Source: Gemmatimonadaceae bacterium
GTDB lineage: Bacteria; Gemmatimonadota; Gemmatimonadetes; Gemmatimonadales; Gemmatimonadaceae
Assembly (NCBI GenBank): GCA_020852815.1
Contig: JADZAN010000047.1
Span: 1-64,000, forward strand
Length of the DNA: 64,000 nucleotides
Direction of reading: 5' to 3'
In this document: positions 57,862 to 64,000 of the stretch, in pieces
How the letters are laid out: each line of letters begins with the position of its first letter
Numbering within the stretch: position 1 is the stretch's first letter
Notes under the pieces: model-generated
What the model was told of the DNA's origin: nothing
The model's database searches: none
The model's input: the letters and a program-made list of their open reading frames with translations, nothing else
Program-made: the position numbers and the translations under genes

Positions 57862-59366
57862 TCGGCGCATGGATGGCGTATGCGATCCTGGTTGGCGCAT
57901 GCGCGACGGCTGCGGCACTGGCCCTGGAGCCGCTCGCCGCCGCGCGGGGACTCCCTCGCCGAGCCGCCTGGCTGGCCGCGCTCGCCGCCGCGCTGCTCGT
58001 CCCGCTGGCGGTGGCGATTCGCCCCGTTGCTGCTGGCGGTGGCCCCTCGGGCGCGTTGCTGCTCCCCGCAGTTGGAGGCGCCGCCACTGGTGCCCTCCCC
58101 GCCGCGGCGACGATCGATTGGGACCGCTGGCTCCTCGTGGCGTGGGCCGTGGCTTCACTCGGCGTCCTCGCCTCCCTGGCGTCGAGCGCGATCGCGCTCT
58201 GGCGCTCCACTGCGCGCGCTCGCTCCGCCATGGTCGATGGCGCGCGCGTCGCGCTCACGGCCGAGACGGGCCCCGGTGCACTCGGCTTCGGCGCGACACG
58301 CATCGTCATGCCCGAGGCGCTGATGTCGCTCGATCCCACGCGTCGCGCGCTGCTGGTGCGCCACGAACGCGAGCACGTGCTCGCTGGCGACCCGCACCTG
58401 CTGCTGGCGTCGCTCGTCGCGGTGGCGCTCCTGCCATGGAATCCCGCGCTCTGGTTCATTGCGCGCCGCCTGCGAGTGGCGCTCGAACTCGACTGCGACG
58501 CGCGGGTGCTGGCGTCGGGCGGCGATGTGCGCGCCTATGGCGAGTTGCTCCTGACGGTCGCGGCCGCGCGACGCCCGCCACGGCTGGCGGCGTACCTGGC
58601 GTTCGCCGCCGCCCCCTCTCCCCTCGAAAAGAGGATCCGTGCCATGTCCAATGCCCGTCGTTCACTTGCTCCCATGCGCCAACTCTCGTTAGGACTGGTG
58701 GCCGTCGCGGCCGTCGTGACCGCGTGCGAGACGCGGCGCCCAGAACCGGTCGCCCCCGTCCCATCGTTCTCGGTTTCCAATGGGAAGGCGACCGCTTCCC
58801 CGGCAACCAGCGCCACCGCCAGCGACTCGGCCCGGCGACAACTGGGCACCGAGATCCGCGAGCGCGTTCCCGCGCCCACGCTCAACGGCAACGCCAACGA
58901 TCCGCTGCTGATCGTCTACGATGCCGACGGAAACACCGTGCTCTCCGGACGGCTGGGGGCGCGCGACGCGAACGGCAAGACGATCCTCGACTCGATTCCG
59001 GTTCCCGCCGAGCAGATCGCCTCGGTCGACGTGATCAAGTCGGGGGCGATGCTCCCGCCAGAAGCACGCGGGGGATTGATCAAGGTCGTGCTGAAGCGTG
59101 AGGCGGGGCCGTTCAGGCGCACGGCCACAGCGCCGACCACCGACATGCTCGTGATCATCCGCGACAGCGACGGGAAGGAGCTGTACCGCGATCAGCTATC
59201 GACGCCGGATGCGAAGGGCGCGCCCGGGATGCTGGACAAGCTTCCGGTGGACCAGGCGTCGATTGCCACGGTCGACGTGATCAAGTCACCGGCCGATCGA
59301 GCAGCGGGGCGCGCCGAGGTGCGCATCACGCTCAAGCCCGGGCAGGGGCTCACCGCGAAGCGTTAG
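57858..59366 (+). CDS. M56 (BlaR1-type) membrane metallopeptidase with two plug-like modules
   Basis: 502 residues. Three or four membrane helices surround the zinc motif RHEREHVLAGDPH (near 170) with the distal acidic site LELDCDARV. A further helix (LSLGLVAVAAVVTACE) leads outside. Two tandem TonB-plug-like modules follow (about 340-415 and 425-500), recognisable as IASVDVIKSGAM ... LIKVVLKR and IATVDVIKSPAD ... EVRITLK. A penicillin-sensing domain is absent. The likely function is signal-triggered cleavage of the BlaI repressor, with the plug modules as the sensor. That sensor role is inferred. Confidence 0.85.
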   Translation: MIGAWMAYAILVGACATAAALALEPLAAARGLPRRAAWLAALAAALLVPLAVAIRPVAAGGGPSGALLLPAVGGAATGALPAAATIDWDRWLLVAWAVASLGVLASLASSAIALWRSTARARSAMVDGARVALTAETGPGALGFGATRIVMPEALMSLDPTRRALLVRHEREHVLAGDPHLLLASLVAVALLPWNPALWFIARRLRVALELDCDARVLASGGDVRAYGELLLTVAAARRPPRLAAYLAFAAAPSPLEKRIRAMSNARRSLAPMRQLSLGLVAVAAVVTACETRRPEPVAPVPSFSVSNGKATASPATSATASDSARRQLGTEIRERVPAPTLNGNANDPLLIVYDADGNTVLSGRLGARDANGKTILDSIPVPAEQIASVDVIKSGAMLPPEARGGLIKVVLKREAGPFRRTATAPTTDMLVIIRDSDGKELYRDQLSTPDAKGAPGMLDKLPVDQASIATVDVIKSPADRAAGRAEVRITLKPGQGLTAKR

Positions 59367-59737
59367 GCGCTGGCCGGACCGGGCGTGAACAAGGCGTCGC
59401 CCACCACTCGCACCGCGAGCACAAGTCCGGTGGGCGATGCGACGTCGCTCATGATGTCGATATGCGACGTCTCGACCAGCGCACCGTCGCTGGCGTAGAG
59501 CGCGAGGGCGAGCGTGTCGCGCGCCTTGCGGTAGCGCTCGCGCTGCTCGTCCGAGGCCCCGTGATCGCCCACGGGGAGGAGGGCGAAGATCGGCTCGACG
59601 AGCTCCCAGCCGAGCCCGGGGCGGAAGGTTCCGCGCATCGTGCCGTGCGTGCCGTCGCGCGTGGCGAGGTCGGAGCGGCCGACGATGACGTCGCGGAGCT
59701 TGAGGACGAAGGTCACGTGGCGGTTCCCGGTCGGCAC
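59363..59737 (-). CDS. Small protein coupled to NAD synthetase, function unknown
   Basis: 124 residues from GTG 59737, starting 4 bases after the nadE stop, so probably co-translated. An alternative GTG lies at 59716. Sequence begins TFVLKLRDVIVGRSDLATRD and is beta-rich, with EPIFALLPVGDHGASDEQRE and ALVETSHIDIMSDVASP. No family recognised; no signal peptide. Its TAA stop shares a TTA trinucleotide with the opposing M56 stop. Confidence 0.55.
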   Translation of the reverse strand: MPTGNRHVTFVLKLRDVIVGRSDLATRDGTHGTMRGTFRPGLGWELVEPIFALLPVGDHGASDEQRERYRKARDTLALALYASDGALVETSHIDIMSDVASPTGLVLAVRVVGDALFTPGPASA

Positions 59738-59741
59738 GCCG

Positions 59742-61706
59742 TCAGTAGTCGACCGGGCGCAGGTATGACTCGCCAATCGCCGTTTGCGTGAGCATGGCGA
59801 CCGTGGGGAGCTTCCGCTTCCAGTGCGTTCCATCGAGCCGTCGGCGCACGAGTGCCACCTCGACTTCGTCAAAGCCGCGCGCGACGAGGTCCGACGCGCT
59901 GTAACCGGCAACGAGCCAGTTGAGGATCACGTCGGCGCGCGCGTAACTGATGCCGAAATCTCCCTCGTCGGTCTGCCCCGTGATGAGGTCGGCCGATGCG
60001 GGCTTGCTGATGATGACCTCGGGGACGCCGAGGTGGCGCGCGAGGGCCCAGACCTGCGTCTTGAACAGGTCGCCGAGCGGGTTGATGGGAGGTGAGTCGT
60101 CGGCGTGCCAGGTGAAGTAGCCAAACAGGCGCTCGGTCTTGTTCCCCGTGCCTAACGGGACGCCGCGCAACGCCGCCGACTGGTCGAAGAGGGCGATCAT
60201 GCGCACGCGCGCCATCACGTTGCCGCGGCGCGTGCCATCGGCGTCGGGCTCGAGCGCCAGGTAGCCGTCTACCGCGCCGGAGATGTCGAGCGTGCGTGAC
60301 GGGATGCCGAGCGCGTCGACGACGAGTTGTGCGTGCTCCAGCGATTCCGGGCTCGAGGTCCGGAAGGGGAGGCGGAGCCCGAGGACGTGCTCGGCGCCTA
60401 ACGCGCGGGCGGCCAGAAAGGCGGTGACGGCGGAATCGACGCCGCCGGAGACACCGACGACCGCCTTGGTGAAGCCGCGGCGCGCCATCTCGTCGCGGAT
60501 GAAGCGGGTCAGCCAGGCCTCGACCAGCGGGGCGTTGATGGCGAGTGGTGGCGGGCCGCCACCCACATGCGCGCCTGTGCCGTGGTGAGCGGCGGCGCCG
60601 GGGGGCGCGGAAGCGCCGGGGGGCGCGGAAGCGCCGGAAGCGCCGAAGGCGGAACTGGGCGCGGGCGCCGACTCTGCCGCGGAAATGATACGGACCGCGG
60701 TGAAATGGTGAGGGTGGGGGGTGGGGGTGGGGTGAATGTTTGTTGTCGGGGGGGGGGCCCCGCGCCCCCCCTCATCCCTCTCGTGCGCCGCCAGCGCCGC
60801 TCTCTCGCCGCGCTCCGCCGCCGCCAGCGACCGCTGCAAGTGCGGGAGCACCGTGCGCAGGTCGGCCAGCAGCGGCGCGTCGGCGCGCGCCCGCCCGATA
60901 TCCCCCAGGTCGAGCGAGGTGAGAAGGACCGCCTCCTCCCACTCCGGGCCGCGCACGCGCAGGTCGCCGGCCGGACCAAGCACCGCCGAGCAGCCGGCGA
61001 ACACCTTCCCCCCTTCGCTTCCCACGAGGTTGGCGAGCGATACGTACACGCCATGCTCCTCGGCGATCTCGCGAATGAGGCGCTCCCACCGCGCCACCGT
61101 CGCCGGGCCGGGATGCCCATCGTCGCGCGGGTGGATGCCACGCGCCGGCGCGGCCGCCGACACGAAGATCACCTCGGCGTCATCGAGGGCCACGATGGTG
61201 CCGGCCAGCGAATGCCAGGCGTCTTCGCAAATGAGGATTGCCGCGCGTCCCCAGGGCGTATCGAAGGCGCGGATCTCGTGCCCGCGCTCCACGAATCGCT
61301 CCTCGTCGAACAGCCCGTAGGTCGGGAGGAAGGACTTGCGGTGCACGTGCAGGACGCGCGGCGCCCCCTCCCCCAGCCGGATGTATGCTGCCGAGTTGTA
61401 GAGCGTGCCGCGAAAGCGCTCGTAGAATCCCACCACCACGTCGATGATGCGAAGCGCGCCGCGCACCGAGGCGCCGTACGCGCGGTCGAGATCCGCCGCC
61501 AGCGTCCCGGCCGTCACCGCCACATCACGAACACCGCCCTCCACGAAGTAGCCCGACAGCACGGTCTCGGGGAAGTGGACCACCTGTGGTCGCGCGTCGG
61601 CGTCGGCGAGTTGGGCGAGCAGGGCGCCGAGGCGCTCGAGGTTCCCCTGATAGTCGCCCTTGCGTGGGTGCAACTGGGCGACGGCGATGGTCACGGTGCG
61701 CGGCAT
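59742..61706 (-). CDS. nadE: Glutamine-hydrolysing NAD+ synthase
   Basis: 654 residues from ATG 61706. N-terminal nitrilase-fold glutaminase (about 1-270) with the Glu-Lys-Cys set: HFPETVLSGYFVEGG, HRKSFLPTYGLFDEERF and ILICEDAWHS. C-terminal synthetase (about 395-650) with the pyrophosphatase loop VGVSGGVDSAVTAFL. It amidates deamido-NAD with ATP and glutamine-derived ammonia. The linker between them is low-complexity (GASGASAPPGASAPPG) with a G10 run at 60748-60757 in the plus-strand DNA. Length otherwise usual. Confidence 0.93.
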   Translation of the reverse strand: MPRTVTIAVAQLHPRKGDYQGNLERLGALLAQLADADARPQVVHFPETVLSGYFVEGGVRDVAVTAGTLAADLDRAYGASVRGALRIIDVVVGFYERFRGTLYNSAAYIRLGEGAPRVLHVHRKSFLPTYGLFDEERFVERGHEIRAFDTPWGRAAILICEDAWHSLAGTIVALDDAEVIFVSAAAPARGIHPRDDGHPGPATVARWERLIREIAEEHGVYVSLANLVGSEGGKVFAGCSAVLGPAGDLRVRGPEWEEAVLLTSLDLGDIGRARADAPLLADLRTVLPHLQRSLAAAERGERAALAAHERDEGGRGAPPPTTNIHPTPTPHPHHFTAVRIISAAESAPAPSSAFGASGASAPPGASAPPGAAAHHGTGAHVGGGPPPLAINAPLVEAWLTRFIRDEMARRGFTKAVVGVSGGVDSAVTAFLAARALGAEHVLGLRLPFRTSSPESLEHAQLVVDALGIPSRTLDISGAVDGYLALEPDADGTRRGNVMARVRMIALFDQSAALRGVPLGTGNKTERLFGYFTWHADDSPPINPLGDLFKTQVWALARHLGVPEVIISKPASADLITGQTDEGDFGISYARADVILNWLVAGYSASDLVARGFDEVEVALVRRRLDGTHWKRKLPTVAMLTQTAIGESYLRPVDY

Positions 61707-61845
61707 GGTGCGAAAGCTGGCGGCCAACGGCGCGTAGGGCAACGCTGGTGACCTGCCGCACAGCCGAGCACGAGGCGAAACAGCTGGTCGCGCTGGGGTA
61801 TTAGCTTCCGCCCGCCCTCGCCTGCCAGTCGCGCCATTGACGGTG

Positions 61846-63948
61846 ATGCACGTCCTCGCTCCCGTGAACCCGACCCTTCGCACATTGCCGCTCGTCATGC
61901 ATGCCCGCGCGACGATGAGGCGCGCCGGCGCTCGACTCATCGTGCCGCTCGTCGTCTCGCTGGCGTGGCCGCTGGCGTCGGTGGGCGGGCAGCAGGGGGG
62001 TGCCGTGCAGAACTCCACGGGCGAGGCGTGGCAGATCGTGACGATGCCGCAGTCGTCGCAGGTGCTGGCGCGCGACGGCTCGCTCATTGGGGAGATCGGG
62101 CGGCAGTGGCGCACGGTGGTGGCGCTGCGCACGCTCCCGCGCTACGTGGCGCAGGCCTTCGTGGCCGTCGAGGACCAGCGTTTCTACCAGCACGACGGAG
62201 TGGATCTCGTGGGCGTGGCCGGGGCGCTCAAGGATGCCTTGGGTGGAAGGCTGCGCGGCGCGAGCACCATCACGCAGCAGCTGGTGGGCAACATGCATCC
62301 CGACCTCATCGACCGGACCGATCGTACGCCGATGCGGAAGTTGCGCGAGCAGGCGGCGGCCCGGGAGATGGAGCGGCACTACTCGAAGGAGCAGATCCTC
62401 GAGGCGTATCTCAACTTCATCCACTTCGGATCGCGCTACTACGGGATCGAGTCGGCGGCGCGTCACTACTTCGGAAAGCCGGCCGCGCGCCTCACGCTGG
62501 TCGAGGCGGCAACGCTCGCCGCGCTCCCCAAGGGGCCTGCACTGTACGATCCCGTGCGCCACCCCGATCGTGCGCGCGCGCGCCGTGACCTCGTGCTCTC
62601 GCTCATGGCGCAGCAGAAGTACATCACCACCGCGCAGGCAAACGCTGCGCAGCGCGAGCCGGTGGTGACCGCGCCCGACGGGGGACTCGACGCCGCGGCC
62701 CCCTACGTGGTGGATGTGGTGCGCGTGCAGGCCGAGCGTGCCGGCGTCAAGCTGGCCGACGGCGGCTTTCGCATCACGACGACGCTCGATCCCGTCATCC
62801 AGCGCGCGGCCGACGAGGCGCTGCGCCAGGGGTTGGCCGATGTCGAGTCGCGCCCGGGCTACGGCCACGCGACCTTTGCCAACCGGCCCAAGGGGAGCAC
62901 CGACTACCTGCAGGGCGCGGTCGTGGCGCTCGATCCCTTCACCGGCGACGTGCGCGCGCTCGTGGGCGGGCGCGACTACATCGAGTCGCCGTACAACCGC
63001 GCCGTGAACGGGATGCGGCAGCCGGGGTCGGCCTTCAAGCCGGTCGTCTACGCCACCGCCATCGCCGACTCGCTCCCCGCCAACACCATCGTGGCCGACA
63101 CCGCGCTGGCGATCCCGCTCCCCAACCGCTCCCCCTACCGGCCGGAGAACGCCGACGGCGAGTTCCTCGGCGCGCTCACCATGCGCGAGGCGCTGGCGCG
63201 CTCACGCAACCCGGTCGCCGTGCAGCTGGCGATGCAGGCGGGAATGGATTCGGTGATCGCCATGGCACGCTCACTCGGCATTTCGTCGTTTATCGCGCCG
63301 TATCCGTCCAGCGCCATTGGTGCGTCGGTCGTGCAGCCGCTCGACCTCGTGGCCGCCTATGCGACGTTCGCCAACCTGGGGCGGCGCGTGGAGCCGCGCT
63401 TCATCGATCGCGTCGAGGACCGCACCGGGAAGATCGTCTGGCAGCAGCGCCCAAACGCCGGGCAGCAGACGCTGGACCCCAAGGTCGCCTTCATCGTGCG
63501 CGACATGATGCGCGACGCCGTCGAGCGGGGGACGGCGACGTCGGTGCGACGCTTCGTGCCGTCGTCGGTGCCCGTGGCGGGAAAGACCGGGACCACCAAC
63601 GACAACGCCGACGTCTGGTTTGTCGGGATGACGCCCGACCTGGTCGCCGGCGTCTGGCTGGGCTTCGACAAGCCGACCCCGATCGCGCGCGGCGCCGCGG
63701 GGGGCTCGCTGGCTGCCCCCATCTTCGGGCGCCTCGTGCAGCAGGCCGGCGTTGGGCGGGGCGGCGTACCCTGGCTCCCCCCCGAGGGGCTCGTGGTGGC
63801 CGAACTCGACCGCGTGACCGGACAGGTCGCTACCGTCGATACGCCGGCCGACCGGCGCTACGCCGAGTACTTCATTCCCGGCACCGAGCCCCCCATCCTG
63901 CGCATGGACGCCTGGCGCATCCTCCGCTTAGGGCCAATCGTGCACTGA
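61846..63948 (+). CDS. Class A penicillin-binding protein (glycosyltransferase-transpeptidase)
   Basis: 700 residues from ATG 61846; a start at 61915 would place the anchor at the N-terminus and is also likely, while TTG 61837 extends it. Anchor helix RLIVPLVVSLAWPLASVGG. GT51 glycosyltransferase at about 75-240 (EDQRFYQHDGVDL, GASTITQQLVGN). Transpeptidase from about 320 with SxxK (GSAFKPVV), SRN (ARSRNPVAV) and KTGT (AGKTGTTNDNADVWF). It builds and cross-links peptidoglycan. Divergent from nadE. Confidence 0.94.
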   Translation: MHVLAPVNPTLRTLPLVMHARATMRRAGARLIVPLVVSLAWPLASVGGQQGGAVQNSTGEAWQIVTMPQSSQVLARDGSLIGEIGRQWRTVVALRTLPRYVAQAFVAVEDQRFYQHDGVDLVGVAGALKDALGGRLRGASTITQQLVGNMHPDLIDRTDRTPMRKLREQAAAREMERHYSKEQILEAYLNFIHFGSRYYGIESAARHYFGKPAARLTLVEAATLAALPKGPALYDPVRHPDRARARRDLVLSLMAQQKYITTAQANAAQREPVVTAPDGGLDAAAPYVVDVVRVQAERAGVKLADGGFRITTTLDPVIQRAADEALRQGLADVESRPGYGHATFANRPKGSTDYLQGAVVALDPFTGDVRALVGGRDYIESPYNRAVNGMRQPGSAFKPVVYATAIADSLPANTIVADTALAIPLPNRSPYRPENADGEFLGALTMREALARSRNPVAVQLAMQAGMDSVIAMARSLGISSFIAPYPSSAIGASVVQPLDLVAAYATFANLGRRVEPRFIDRVEDRTGKIVWQQRPNAGQQTLDPKVAFIVRDMMRDAVERGTATSVRRFVPSSVPVAGKTGTTNDNADVWFVGMTPDLVAGVWLGFDKPTPIARGAAGGSLAAPIFGRLVQQAGVGRGGVPWLPPEGLVVAELDRVTGQVATVDTPADRRYAEYFIPGTEPPILRMDAWRILRLGPIVH

Positions 63949-63954
63949 AGAACA

Positions 63955-63986
63955 AGCGCGCCGCGCGCTCCAGCGTGCGGCGCGCT
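63955..63986 (+). terminator. Hairpin after the penicillin-binding protein gene
   Basis: AGCGCGCCGC (63955-63964) pairs perfectly with GCGGCGCGCT (63977-63986), 7 bases after the stop. No T run follows. Confidence 0.6.
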
Positions 63987-64000
63987 GGCCCACGCGCGGT

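Overview
The window is very GC-rich (roughly 70 percent by eye) and densely coded on both strands. Many proteins are secreted or lipidated, and no tRNA, rRNA, CRISPR array or complete transposase gene is visible. The mix (Ig-like plus LVIVD surface protein, repeated CBM48 proteins, TonB-plug-like lipoproteins, BlaI/M56 pair, two ECF sigma factors, fused-E1 dehydrogenase, giant DUF11 protein) best fits a Gemmatimonadota-type soil or sediment bacterium. That placement is an inference from gene content and base composition, not a search result.

Layout. 0-10 kb: repeat island, LVIVD surface protein, plug-like lipoprotein, phosphodiesterase, a LOG-family hydrolase coupled to a deoxyhypusine-synthase homologue, a metallo-beta-lactamase-fold hydrolase and greA. 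10-18 kb: lipoproteins, glpD, S10 carboxypeptidase and the fatty-acid beta-oxidation pair (thiolase plus FadJ-type multifunctional enzyme). 18-22 kb: a five-gene ECF-sigma operon with two CBM48 (glycogen-binding-like) proteins and a transglutaminase-like protein; this is the best candidate for an undescribed system. 22-28 kb: proline dehydrogenase, RsgA, PdxH, a hybrid histidine kinase, and an ECF sigma/zinc anti-sigma pair. 28-32 kb: a copper operon (copZ, membrane cupredoxin, copA, csoR) behind a promoter with CsoR-like palindromes. 32-36 kb: OsmC plus sulfurtransferase, a divergent [2Fe-2S] protein, an RMD1-like protein and HtpX. 36-46 kb: amidohydrolase, secreted proteins, a lipoprotein with three internal repeats, a fused alpha/beta E1 dehydrogenase, HIT and HNH proteins. 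46-57 kb: a 3189-residue DUF11-repeat protein with an outer-membrane-barrel-like C-terminus, coupled to an OmpA lipoprotein. 57-64 kb: BlaI plus an M56 peptidase with plug-like tail, glutamine-dependent NAD synthetase and a class A penicillin-binding protein.

Shared themes. (i) Genes in the same operon often overlap by 4 bases (ATGA or GTGA). (ii) At least three families of short palindromic repeats sit between genes, and one runs into the coding sequence of the deoxyhypusine-synthase homologue. (iii) Small TonB-plug-like modules occur in three proteins that are not receptors. (iv) The hexamer GTTAGG/CCTAAC is strikingly common, accounts for most TTA leucine codons and overlaps at least five stop codons. 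Strong hairpin terminators are visible after several transcription units, and one lies in the greA leader.
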